DNA of 64,000 nucleotides. Source: Serendipita indica DSM 11827. Taxonomy: Eukaryota; Basidiomycota; Agaricomycetes; Sebacinales; Serendipitaceae. The position numbers were made by a program, and so were the translations under genes. The notes under the pieces were generated by a model, which saw nothing but the letters and a program-made list of their open reading frames with translations, made no database searches and was not told the DNA's origin. Shown piece after piece: positions 11,307 to 22,979 of this stretch. The stretch spans positions 1,240,001 to 1,304,000 of the forward strand of contig CAJVGD010000002.1 of NCBI GenBank assembly GCA_910890315.1, given 5' to 3'. Every line of letters starts with the position of its first letter. Position 1 is the stretch's first letter.

Positions 11307-13201
11307 ATGGCCTCACCCTACGAGAGTATGCTTTTCAATCGTGCAGCCATCGAGGACTCGCTGATTCCGTCTTGTAGAAGCCCCCACTTCTCCATCCACC
11401 CCTGGCTACCTCGACGCCCAGCGGAAACCCGATACCCTGGTGCAGAGTCCAACAAGCGACCAGATGGACTCTACAGAGAAATTCCGGGTGTCAGAGGACC
11501 CCAATCCCTCCTCATCATTACCGTACAAGGACCGGCCCGTTCCAGAACGAAAGTATACTAAACAATGGTTCAAACGGTCCTGGAATACTGCAGTCCACGG
11601 AGGACGACTTCCGCGTATGATATACGCTGGTGTGGGCTTCTGCATTATTGTCATCTGGTTTGGGATCATGTGAGTAGGCATGCAGCGGGAGTATGTGACA
11701 CTAAGAGATATTATAGGTTAGCGTTCAGCCGGGAAGAGCAAGACTACAGTACGGGATCCTTGAGTACGATTATGGACGCTGGCTGACGTGACTGCAGAGG
11801 GGAAAGCAGGGCGGGGCCAAACTATCCGCGCTGATGGAGCACCCACCCAGGCACCAACTCTTCGTAATGGACAAGTGAGGTGAAACCCCTATGCGCATTT
11901 CAGCCGCTTACACACGCATAGTTTGGGCTATCAGGGAGCTATATACAATTTGACGCCATGAAACATATGCTCAGTGGGTGCTATTTCTCGGTGAAGTGGG
12001 GGAAAACTTATCCTTTCAAGCAATAACCTGGTCCGGCATCTATCGCAAAATCAATGGATCCGAATGGGTGGCACTCGGGGATAGATATGATGAAGACAGC
12101 ATTTCGTACTACGTGCCGTTTGGGATCTACAGGGATGTGGATGCCCTTCCGTGGGATTTCCTCTGGAATTCAACATCAGAAAAGATTGTTCAAAATGGCA
12201 CCTTCTTCCTTGAGCTGCCGGAGGTCACCGACGTGGATTCTGATCAAACTCTTGGATATATGTACCGAGTCGACAATCTTACCGCGGCCCCTGTGGGTTA
12301 TATCGGCGCCCACAAGTGGGATTCATTCGACACGGAAATCGGATTCGTCCAGACGGAGGGGGGAAATATATGGAATGCTCCACTCAGGGGCTACCCATTC
12401 GATGAATGGGAAGGTGTGTCCACAACCAATCGGTTCTGAACAATTACTCAGCGCCCACAGGATCTATCTCCTTTTCTGCAGCCGACACGTATGCGAATAA
12501 CAACCAGGGCACTCCAGGAGGAAACGTGTTCGAACTGGCCACCGTGATTATGAAGGATGCAACGCGTGAGTCGCTTTGAATCCAGAACTCGTCAGCTTAC
12601 AGGATTATAGTCAATTGGAGATTCGAAGTCACCGCTAATAATACATGTGCGCTCAAGAACGTCACGTTGGATTGGACAGACATAAGTACCTTCGCCCACA
12701 GCTGCAATATGGTATGCTCTTGCGTCTTACTCAACTCAGTTACCCACACAACCTCGTAGGAGATCAAATTCAAAGGTATAAGACCTCCAGTAGTCAAGTT
12801 TGCAGCTGTATCTGCCGTTGTGAGTAGGCGTACATAGTGTCGGCTTCACTGACAGCCCGAAGATCGTCAATTGGACGTCCGCCTTGTTCATTTTCGTTCT
12901 TACTTGCGAGGCGATAGTTATGCGACGGAGATACATGTTGGAAGGAACTGATATTCTTTCTGTCTGGTACGTGATGGTTATCACCAGATGGGATCTTTCT
13001 GATATCGTTGGCAGCTTTACTGCTCTCTTCGCACTCCCGACTATCAGGGCTCTCCTGCCTGGTGCGCCAGAGTATGGTGCGACTCTCGACCTGGTTGGCG
13101 TACTACCTTGCACTGTGCTTGTGGCGTTGTGTACTGTAGCGGTCGCGATTGCAAAGCTTAACAAACGCAAGCACGCTGTTCTAGGTGATAAGGAACAATA
13201 G
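11307..13201 (+). CDS. DUF4436-like membrane protein, paralog B
   Basis: Second tandem paralog, same plan as its neighbours: first exon MASPYE, then a cytosolic segment (QWFKRSWNTAVHGGRLPRM), a membrane anchor (IYAGVGFCIIVIWFGIM), a beta-rich ectodomain (TWSGIYRKINGSEW; GIYRDVDALPWDFLWNSTS; HKWDSFDTEIGFVQTEGG) and three C-terminal membrane spans ending LVGVLPCTVLVALCTVAVAI plus a basic tail. Ectodomain Cys residues (NNTCALKN and HSCNM) are kept in all three copies and may form a disulfide. Introns of about 50 bases interrupt each block at the same places as in paralog C, which shows recent duplication. No lesion was noticed. Role unknown; a cell-surface or endomembrane protein is inferred. 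Confidence 0.78.
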
Positions 13202-13801
13202 TTGCTCACTCTTCTGTACAAATCCACTTGTCTCGTCCTTCCTGCTCAGCAGTGAGCGAGCACGAAAGGAAGACGGTGTTGTCTTACTGTATTTGATTCA
13301 GGTTACGTTAGTTTTGCTTGTAATAGATGCGTGTGAAACACGATACTTGGATTGGGCGCTCAGATTTCTATTCCATTATGCTGGCAGTTTGCCAGCAATT
13401 CTCGCGGACTTGTGCAAGCTCCGAGGGCTTCAGGTCCCATGCATATTGAGATATACACCCGAGAACTGACTATATCAGTTTAAAATGTATAGAGGAAGAT
13501 ATTAGCTTTGTCCTCCTGGATAAGAAGGCAGCTTACCCAGCCAATGGCTATAGACCTAAGGCTTCATTTAGCTTTGATGAGGATGGCATAGTCTCAGCAT
13601 GTTGATACTCCCTCCGAACGACTAGCCACTCATCGATTGGCCCAGGGTCTCGGTATTGAAAAGTGCTGACTGCCAACATACTGGCCAGAAATCTCCTAGA
13701 CATTTGAGTTTCCGATTCAGATCGTAGTTATTTCATGATTTATAAAGGCATAAGCTTCGGTGTGCCGTGTGGCTGGCCCATCCCCCTCTAACCAACTCGC
13801 C
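13202..13801. other. Intergenic between paralogs B and C
   Basis: About 600 bases with no supported frame. The last ~100 bases resemble the sequence before the ATG of paralog B, including the phrase around the start codon, so part of the promoter was duplicated with the gene. Confidence 0.5.
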
Positions 13802-15673
13802 ATGGCTTCACCTTATGAGAGTGGGTTTTTTAGTGATAACTCTGGCATCTAAGGGTCCCACTGATTCTGCTTCGTAGAGAACCCAGCCTCTCCTTCCTCT
13901 CCGTCGGGCTACTTTGATGTGCAGCGAAAACCCAATGAGATTGAAGTGCAGAGTCCAACTAGCGACCGAACGTTCATGGAGAAAGTCCGCGTAGTAGATG
14001 GTTCCTCTTCCTCGCCACCCTCATGCAAAGATCAACCTCCACCAGAGCAAAAGTACACCAGGCAATGGTTCAAACAGTCCTGGAACTCTGCAATACATGT
14101 TGGGAGACTTCCACGAGCAGTATATGGTGCCATTGGGCTCTGTATCGTTATAATCTGGTTTGGGGTAATGTGAGTGGCTATCCAACTCATGAGCGCGTGA
14201 GGTGCTGACGGGGTACCAATTGGCAGGCTAGCGTTCAACAAGGACGAAGAGAAATACAGTACGGGATTCTCGGACTGCGATTGTTCAGTAGTTGACATAA
14301 ATGCAGAGGGGAATGGTGGACGTTCACGATCCTCCCAGACACATGGATCATCAGTTCCCCAGACCCAAACGCACGGATTAAATCAAAACGGGAACGGACT
14401 GGTAAGACGAGACTTTTACGTGCACTCGGTCCCTTACATCCGTAGTTGGGTTTATCAGGAAGCTATATTCAATTCGACGCGATGAAGCACACACTCAGTG
14501 CGTGCTTTCCCAGCGAAAATGAGATAGCGAAACTCATACTTTCAAGCAATAACCTGGTCGGGTATCTATCGAAGGGACAACAAATCCGACTGGGTGCCAC
14601 TCGGGGATAGATACGACTCCAACAGCGCCTCCTTTTATGTGCCTTTTGGAATTTACAGAGATGTGGATGCCCTTCCATGGGATTTCCTCTGGAATTCAAC
14701 GTCAAAAGAGATTGCTCAAAATGGCACCTTCTTCCTGCTCGAGACCAGCTCAGATCCCGACCTTACCGTTGGCTATATGTACCGAGTCGATAATCTCACA
14801 GCACCTCCTGTGGGTTACGTTGGCAGCCACAAGTGGGATTCATTCGACACCGATATTGGTTTTGTCCAGACTGAGCGTGGCAATGTCTGGAATGCCCCAC
14901 TTGTAAGCTACCCATTCGACGTATGGGAGGGTACGTATGCTTTGGATTCATTCGCACTGGACGATTACTTAGCTATCATAGGATCCATTACATTTTCTGC
15001 AAGCGACACCTTCCAAAACACCTATGATTACACTCCGGGCGGAAATGTGTTCGGACTGGACGCGATCCAAATGAAGGACAGCACACGTAGGTAGCCTTAG
15101 TCTGGTGCTTGTGAGCTCACAATGCTACAGTGAACTGGAGGTTCAGTTTTGACGCTAACAACACATGTGTGTCTCAGAAGCGATGGGATTGGACGGACCT
15201 CTCGACTTTCAGCGACGCCTGTAATATGGTACATTCTTTTATCCTATGCTGCACAGGTACTCACACGGTCCCGTAGGAGATCACCTTCACTGCTCGAAGA
15301 CCTCCAGTGGTCAAATTCGCAGCTGTTGCTGCAGTAATCGTCAACTGGACGTCGGCTTTGTTCATCTTTGTGCTCACATGCGAGGCAATAGTCATGCGAC
15401 GAAGATATATGCTGGAAGGAACGGATATTCTTTCCGTATGGTGCGTGATGGTTACGGCCCAATGGGATCCATTCTGATGTCGTTGGTAGCTTTACTGCTC
15501 TCTTCGCACTTCCTACCATCAGAGCTCTCCTGCCTGGTGCTCCAGAGTATGGTGCGACTCTTGACTTGGTCGGCGTGCTACCTTGCACTGTGCTTGTGGC
15601 ATTGTGTACTGTGGCGGTCTCGATTGCGAAACTCAACAAGCGCAAGCACGCCGCCATGGAGAACCAAGGGTAA
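13802..15673 (+). CDS. DUF4436-like membrane protein, paralog C
   Basis: Third tandem paralog, closest to B. Start MASPYE at 13802; stop TAA 15671-15673. Order of parts: cytosolic segment with QWFKQSWNSAIHVGRLPR, membrane anchor (AVYGAIGLCIVIIWFGVM), a linker rich in Ser, Gly and Asn, the ectodomain (TWSGIYRRDNKSDW; GIYRDVDALPWDFLWNSTS; NLTAPPVGYVGSHKWDSFDT; GGNVFGLDAIQMKD), then three membrane spans with ALPTIRALLPGAPEYG. Splice sites match paralog B. The loop after the anchor is longer than in A. The product looks intact. It is followed head-to-head-free by a convergent membrane protein gene 130 bases away. Function unknown. Confidence 0.78.
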
Positions 15674-15805
15674 TGATTACCATCTCATTACGAAGCCACG
15701 AAACGGTTAAACGGTCGTCCATTGGCTGCATTTTCAATGTTTCATGTATCTGGCCTTCTGACGAATAAGATTCATTGTACGTTATGGTATCATGTGCATG
15801 TGCTG

Positions 15806-17089
15806 CTATCTTTGTGGCGTGTTCTCGTCCGTGTGTACGACATCTCCAGCCTGACCGTTCACTGTGTCTTGTAGTAGCCATGCAGGAGCCATTGGTCCTG
15901 TCTGAGCGTATAGCTGAGTTCCGCTTGCTGCCACTCCGTGCACTATAGCTACATCGGGAGTTTGTGGATTCTTCCCGGTTGGCATGGGTGATCGCGGTGA
16001 GGGAGGGCTCTCCGGTCCTTCAATATGAAGGTTGGTGCGACCACGCTCTTCGTCATTCGTGGCACCGTATCTGCGCTGGGATGTGAAAGACGACAGGAGC
16101 CGGCTCCAGGTATTCGCTTGCCCACCAGAGCTTTCCATGTTCCCTCCTGCATTATTTGTTTGCGTCGTTGGCGAGGAAGTGTCTTCTGGAATTGCGACAG
16201 GGTGAACCCCGTGGACGAGATGGGCCGCGCCTTGGTCAATCCAATTCTCCGGTGGATGGCAGAGATTATACAAGTTGTAGAAGATAATGAGCCATACTAG
16301 CCCATCAGCTGAGAACGCGAGCGACGGGGTGAGCACACGGATGATGGGATTTCGGAAGAGTAGAGGAAGGGCCGTGTCGATAAGGGTGTAGCTGGCTCGA
16401 AGAAGGAAGAATGGCGTTATCCTGGAGGATAACGCAAGGAGTACCTATTGGCCCAATAAGTCAAAGTGATGACGACGCCGGGAAACTGACCTTGTCGGGC
16501 AGCAGTAAGAAGCCGTTCATCGTCCGCGAGAGAGAGAGAATGATCCACGTTAATGATACGAATATTAGGCGTGAGAGAGTTCTAGTAAACGTACGACGAG
16601 AGGATTGCGGTGCCCCTCATTCGAGTGCTCAAGTCTTCGACCGTTCAGTGCGTCGGTGAGTGTGTGACTCCATAGACTGAGGAGGATCCATACGACAGAT
16701 AGAAGGAGTAATAGGAACCAATTGAACGGTTGGATCCACTTGAGCAGTTGACGCTTGCCCGCGGGTTGTGCTGCGGTAAGCGCTCCCAAACGAGCATGAA
16801 GTGCTCTCAAAGAACAAATTAGAAGAATTAGGGGAAGAGACTGGAAGAGCGAAGCGGCAACGGTCGCGAGAAGGGGCACACGGCGTCTGCGGGGTAGAAA
16901 GGCGAGAAAGACGAGGTTGAGGAAGATGAGAACGTATGTGATGAGTTGAATGAGTAATCCTAGTGACAATATCAGAGAATATGGCGCCTTTGATCGTCCT
17001 GGAAGGAGGCCCAGAATCCTGCGGCATTGGATGGCAGCCACCAGCAGATAGATGATGCTGGTGAGAACGAGTGTGATAGACACGGCCAT
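15806..17089 (-). CDS. Multi-pass membrane protein of unknown function
   Basis: ATG at 17089 begins MAVSITLVLTSIIYLLVAAI, a first membrane span. At least four more spans follow (LILSLGLLIQLITYVLIFLN; VPLLATVAASLFQSLPLILL; PFNWFLLLLLSVVWILLSLW; IFVSLTWIILSLSR), then FRNPIIRVLTPSLAFSADG and a last span (GLVWLIIFYNLYNL). The cytosolic C-terminal tail of ~130 residues is polar, Ser/Thr/Gly-rich, ending at 15806. About seven spans fits a receptor- or transporter-like fungal membrane protein, but no signature motif was recognised. The exon join near 16580-16680 could not be resolved by eye. It is convergent with paralog C. Confidence 0.65.
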
Positions 17090-17943
17090 TTCACCAAATC
17101 CCGAGCCTACTGTACACTTTCTGGCCAGAACCTAGTTACAGTCGAGCACCAACGTGCACCTTGGACATGACGTCTACCCTCAGGCGAGATGGCTACCTGC
17201 CGAGAGGAGCACTGGATAGATAATTACGAAGTTTCGAAGATCCAGAGGCGTGAGCTGCAATTTTCCAGTGACAGCTCTGTCAACAAGTCGTCGTTCAGTG
17301 CAACCAACCTCGCCGCAACTCTGGAAAGCGGCGGTGATCAAGGAAGCCAATCGTGAGTATTTCATTATGGCTCATTGAGTATACTGAGATACTTGACACG
17401 TGGAAAGGCTCGCATGCGCAATGCAGGCCTTGATGTAAAGTCAGTGTCAGTACCTCAACTTCCCCTTCCTAAAAAGCCTGTGTCCACTAGAGGATATTGA
17501 ACTACTCCCCAGGTTACCCCAAGAACGCCTCGCAGCTGTCATCTCGATAAGCTCGGAACACATGGCACTTTAGCAATTGCAGGGATACTCCAGTTGTCAA
17601 AAAGGCTGTGAGCCGTACTTCTTCTTTGCACAGTGTTGTCATTGCAACAACAAACGCGAACCTTGGATTCCAATGTCGGTCCGCGTGCGTTTCTCCGATC
17701 GTCTACCGTGGTTCCCCATCAGTAGGCTTCTATCCGTCTCCCCCTTCCCCGCAGTCTTAAATGGCATTAACTAGCAGGACCCTTCGTTGCCCTCCACGTG
17801 TCTTACTGTCCTTTGCCTGTGGTCCTCTCCACCACCGATTTTCATCGGAGCGACAAATAACGGGGGACGACATTGATGATCGGCGAGTCGGGTGGGTAAT
17901 TTCTTCGTAACCGGGCCTTTCTCAACCGTTTATCAGTGCTGAG
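17090..17943. other. Shared intergenic region between two divergent membrane-protein genes
   Basis: About 850 bases between divergent starts. Short frames on both strands have no support. It presumably contains both promoters; an upstream exon of the plus-strand gene cannot be excluded. Confidence 0.45.
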
Positions 17944-19358
17944 ATGTCCGAATGGGTCCAGAGGACATCTAATCTCTTCACAACCGGCTGTCGACAGGCA
18001 TTCACCACAGATACAAAAATTGACTGCTCCTCGTTTGAAAAGCAGTCAAAAACACTACTTCTTGGTCCGTCTCCACCCATTCAACGGATTCGGGCACCAT
18101 CTTTGCTGGCACGACAATCCACGATTTGCTCCGCATCATGTTCGACCTCTTGCTATACGAGCAATATTCAGTACAATCCTCAAGACTGCTATGACCTCTC
18201 AGGATGGATGTGGGCCCGAGGTATATGGTTCCTATGCACCCGCTTGTTCCATTTGCTGATTGGTCTTTTAGCCGGGCAGTACCCAGTCAAGCCGCTAGAG
18301 AAAATCGTGATGACATGGAGATCTTGTGTGTACGCATTCACCAACGAACAGCAGGAGAGTGTGACATGGTGTGACTCGCCATGGGTGAGCAATGGCAGAC
18401 TTTAGGTTGGGTTTGGCTGACCGTGTCTAGGCGAAGATTGGAGTTGGTAGGCTCGTTGATTGATATTACTTCCCGCCAGCTTACGAAAGCGTAGACTTGG
18501 TTGGTCCGTGTCAGGGAGCCAACGGCGGTGGAGGCGTTTGCACGGGACAAGGTTTCAGAGCAGAGTGAGTTTGAAAAGATACTTTCAGAGAGAGGTCTGA
18601 AAGCGCATTGCAGAGTACTTTCTTCCGACAATCCCACCAACAGTTCGACACCCTACATGTCTGCAACCTCTCTAGCAACGAGAACTAGCTCAACCAGGTC
18701 ACAAGTTCCGACAGAGGTGCCTCTTCCTTTGATTCCCTCCATCTTCCCCTCCGCCTCAGGGTATGGTGGCGAACCCAATATAAACGTCATACCAGTGCTC
18801 GTTGGCATCATCGCGGCGATTACTTTGTTCTTGTTGGCTATTATGTGCTACTGCGTCGTTTGGAGACGATCCCGGGAACGTGGGCACATTCTCGTAAGTC
18901 TAGACTTTTCAGCCACCCTTTCCGTCTAACCAGTCTAGCCGAGCGACGATGGACACAGAACTCGGGAAGAGACCTTGACAAACTCGTATCCCATGTTTGT
19001 AAAAGGAGGTACAAAGTCGACTACACGAGGAATAACCTCCCATACAGCCTCGCAGACAACCATCAGAGGGACCACCTCTACGCGCTCGCGATCACGATCA
19101 CGATCACGATCCCAACCGCGAGCTATTTCCAAGATCTTTACGCGATCTCAGGAAGAACCCGTCCCTTCCCTTCCGGAGCCGGCACGCACGGGCCCTGTGA
19201 AGGAAACGGACGGAGGAAGTCGACCTCAGACGAGCTCACGCGGGCCGACGCGACTTTCCACCTATACCCTCGACCTAGACCCCTTCCGCGCGTTACGCAG
19301 GGTCATCTCCAAACGGTCCGCCAAGAGTAGGAGTGCTACGCCTGCTCCTGTTGTCTGA
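17944..19358 (+). CDS. Single-pass membrane protein with RS-rich cytosolic tail
   Basis: Unrecognised. From ATG 17944 the first part is Cys- and Ser-rich (ICSASCSTSCYTSN; NPQDCYDLSGWMWARAG), reads through an intron of about 50 bases near 18219 and another of about 110 bases ending at 18494, and continues with a Thr/Ser-rich stalk. One clear membrane span follows (VIPVLVGIIAAITLFLLAIM) and then a basic stop-transfer WRRSRERG. The cytosolic part carries an (Arg-Ser) run encoded by a GATCAC repeat and ends SATPAPVV. This layout (Cys-rich ectodomain, Ser/Thr stalk, one helix, basic tail) resembles fungal wall-stress sensors of the Wsc/Mid2 kind, but no WSC signature is seen and no clear signal peptide lies at the chosen start, so the 5' end is uncertain. 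Confidence 0.6.
19085..19112 (+). repeat. GATCAC hexamer microsatellite coding for Arg-Ser repeats
   Basis: Tandem copies of cgatca within the last exon of the single-pass membrane protein give four to five Arg-Ser pairs. Such in-frame hexamers vary in copy number between strains without breaking the frame. Confidence 0.8.
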
Positions 19359-19653
19359 TTCTCCACTACACGAAATCTGGTAACTCCACTTTTTGCTTAT
19401 GATTATCAATTGTCTTCCTTCGTTCAAACCTTGTAGCATATCCGATCACCTCTGAGACGCACAATAAGATATCTACGATTCACAAACTCGGCGATGTTTC
19501 GAGCCTACACGATCGCTAGACAATGCAGTACGGGGGGGAATCATTCATGCGGAAGGTATCGAATGTGGATATTCAGTTTTGTGAGGCATGGCCCTCGTGA
19601 AAGAAGCCGCAGCAGTTTCCTTGTCTTCGTTGGAGACCCTGCTGAAGCATCTT

Positions 19654-22600
19654 TCATTTATTGTTTCCGTGCATGCCCCGAATGACGTCCTCGGCGAGCC
19701 CCGAATTGACTCTCATCGCGTGTGGACGTGGCCCGCCCAGATACGGCAACGCAGGGGCCGACATACGCGACCCTGCAGTCATACCATGTACAGGCGTACC
19801 GATGGCTCCATTGGCACTCTCCCTGCGCGGAGAATGGTACGAGCTGGTACCTCCCGTAACGTGACTGCCACCAATGGACGATGGCGACTCGTTCTCGCCA
19901 TCAGAAACGTCTTCCTGAGACTCTGTGGTATGCGGGTCATCCGGAGATCCCTCGACGATACGTGCTAAGACAAGTGAGAGATCGAGCGAATGCGCACGAC
20001 TAGCAGTCTGCTTTTGCTTTGCATATTCACGAATCTTGGATTCGAGAAGTGAGTCCGACCCACGCTTGATGGCCTCATCGTCCTGTCGCGGAGCGTTGAT
20101 CAAGCCAGTGCGAGCCTAAACACTTATTAGAAGGGACAGAACAGAATATTGGATGTGCGTACAGGAAAGACTGGCGGCGGAGGATTGTATTCCCCTTGAG
20201 ATTGCAGGTTGACCCCGTTGAAGCGGGACGTAAGGTCGTCAGTCTCGTTTGCTTCTGCCATGGAGTATGCGTATTGAAGCGAGTTACGCAAAAGAGTCTT
20301 GACATCAGGTGTAGAGTTGGCAAGCCGAATGCGACGTTCCATATACCCTTCTAAGGTTGCATTAGAACTAGGATATCAGTTGATAATTGACTCACCGGTA
20401 CTCGGGTTTGCCAACACCTTTGAGTGAAAGTAAGAAAATGTATCCGCAAATGAATCCGCCCGCTTGTGAGTATGGGTAACATAGATTTGAATGTTGTGAT
20501 TCAGGAGATAAGATTCTAGCAGCTCCTTCGCCGCGCTGAGATAGTCCGCATTTGACCGCTGGCAATGGAACTTGAACACGGACTGTTCGTGTCCGCTCTT
20601 GAGTTGAGGAACGATTGTGACATGAAGTTCTCGCTTGATCCCTTCTGCAAAATCTGCGAAATGCGGTGTATTGATGACACGAGGAAGCTCGGGGCTTGGA
20701 GGCACTGTCATTTCTGCCTCGAATGGGACGTGTTCCTGTTATTGTGTCAATGTAACGATTTCTGATGATCACTCCAACTCACCAGCAGCATCGCCGCAGC
20801 AATGTGAACTTGGGCATCGGGACCGAAAATGTCGACATAGTCCTCTGCGAGTTCACGATCCGGGAACCGAACCTTGCATGCGCTCTTCCGTTCGATATCG
20901 TGTATGAAAATGCTGCTTTCTCCAAGCAAGGCACGGTGATATCTTCGGGGAACATCGATTCTTTCTGTCATAAAGTCCTTATCCTGACCTCAATGTCAGT
21001 CTACATTTCCAGAGTGTCGAGAAGACATCACCTTTGGAGCAACAAGTTCCATGATAGCCTGTCGCAGGTTTTCTAGGTTCGCAGCATTCTTTGCGGGAGT
21101 TCTGGCAAGCACGTTGTCGTCGTTATCATGGTACCCTCCAATGGCGTTGTACTCTTCCTGATTCGAGAACTTGACAAACGTGCCATATTTCTTCATTATC
21201 TTTTGGATACTCTTGCCTCCGACACCAATGATGCGTTTGTGATACATCTCGGGTACATGGAACGAAATCTCCGCTGGAAGTTCTTCCTTGAGGAATTGAA
21301 GTCCCTGAAGTGCGTTCGTGTCGTTCCCTTGAACGACGATGACAAAGTTGAAATCGTTGAGTGACTCAAACTTGATCAGGACGCTGGAAAGTTGCATGAT
21401 CTTGTTGATCTTTCCATTTTTCTTGCCGCTGATAAAGTCGCGGTGCTCGTTGGACATTTCAATCTGGAAGTGAATCTCGTGGCCGAACGGGCGCACGACA
21501 TCCTGCTCCGCAATGAGTGAAACGGCCTTCGTAATATCCGGCTCCTGTCCATGAAATTCAAAGCAATTGTTTTTGTAGATGGCTTCGCAGGATGTTGTAC
21601 TGGAGATGAGTTCGAGAGCGGGTATAATTTGAGCGGGTATAAGGTTTGGGGGCATGAAGTTCATGGGAAGGAGCCAGTAACTGGCGGTGTAGTAGTGCAC
21701 GGTGAGGCCCATGAGAGAGCGGATCGTTCGCTGAATGTTGGTGCGTTGATCGCCGAAGACTGTTACGGTGGATGCTTGAGATCCAATGATAGGGAATTGG
21801 ACAAAAGTCCCATTGTCGGTCATGATTTGCCTGAGTTCGTCGGCGTGCTGGAGAAGGAGCCAGTCTAATTTCCGAGGGAGCATCGATATGTCTCTTGAAA
21901 GTATGGTTTTCGACTAGTATCGTGAGTCAGTATCATGCAATGATTCGTAGTGTTCTAATTACCTTTGCTAATGCCTGCTGTGTCAGTTTGTCTCGCGCTC
22001 TACGAACGTTGAAAGCGTCGCCAGTAATCCAAACCGTGTTGGCTTTTTGTCTCGCAGCGTTACGGGATTCGGCAGAGCCACTGAGCGCATTGAGAAAAGA
22101 AGGGTAGTAGATGTTTGTGGCAGTCTCCTCTTGAATCGTCTGGAGGTTGATGCGCTTCCGGCCACCAAACGCACTGAGCAGCTTGACATCAATCTCGAGC
22201 GATTCGGCATGAAGTCCACTGAGTTTGTCCAGCATTACCAACAGCAATACTCGAGCCGAGTCGACCGCGTCCTGCTTTCCAGTGACCAAGAGTTCGCAGG
22301 AGCGCTCGGCTTCCACCCGCACCCAGGAATCGGTATTATCGTTATCCGTGGTCGTATTTTGAGGATTAATGACAGAAATGTGTGCAGTTGTGGCAGCAGC
22401 CACTTCGTCAAGCCGTTTGCGAACCTCCAACTTGAGCCTTGGAGATGTCGTCGGGTGGTCCAAGATCTCCGTTCGTGATACCTTGATGGTCGCACGGCGA
22501 TGCTACATGGATGAAAATAAGAACAAGCAACAGTCACGACGGGCCAGACATGCCTCGAGGGGTGCCTCGCGCAGGATCGCGCCTTTGGCGGCGACTACAG

Positions 22601-22863
22601 ACTGGTATGGGCCACTGAGGGTGAATATCCATGCGTGGGTGGTCTCGTCTTCCCTGCAGGTGATGTTGCATCCTGTAGTCTGCATGATGCTCGTGACCAG
22701 AACGTTGAGTGCATCTCGAGTGGCGGAGTCTGTTGCAGATGAAGAACTCTAGACGGCATAGAAAAGGATGAAGCGTGAGCGTCGCCGTCGTCTGGAGCAC
22801 GCGGGGACTGACTTCTGCGTTGGCCAGACGAGCCATCCGAAAACTCGTGAAGAAGGGCTCCAT
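19654..22863 (-). CDS. Multi-KH-domain RNA-binding protein
   Basis: Cytoplasmic RNA-binding protein with several KH modules, similar in plan to yeast YLL032C and Bicaudal-C-like proteins. Start MEPFFTSFRMARLANAE at 22863. A first KH-like unit (DALNVLVTSIMQTTGCNITC) leads to HRRATIKVSRTEILDHPTTS; a middle block has SFGGRK-like and LDWLLLQHADELRQIMTDNG. The best KH motif is PEMYHKRIIGVGGKSIQKIM (GVGG loop) with GTFVKFS; a further degenerate unit is DVPRRYHRALLGESSIFIHD. The C-terminal ~150 residues are polar and probably disordered. Introns are ~50 bases; one (22553-22503) appears to use GC-AG ends. A 116-base divergent promoter separates it from the amidohydrolase. A Scp160-type homolog is possible, but that family has more repeats. 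Confidence 0.8.
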
Positions 22864-22979
22864 CGTTGCACAATTTCAAGCGATTTCTCGAGTTTAGATG
22901 CCCAATTTTACGTGTGTTGATGAGCCGGTGAAGATGAGGTCGAGGGCAACTTCTCTTTCTTTGCCACCACGTTCTTCAA

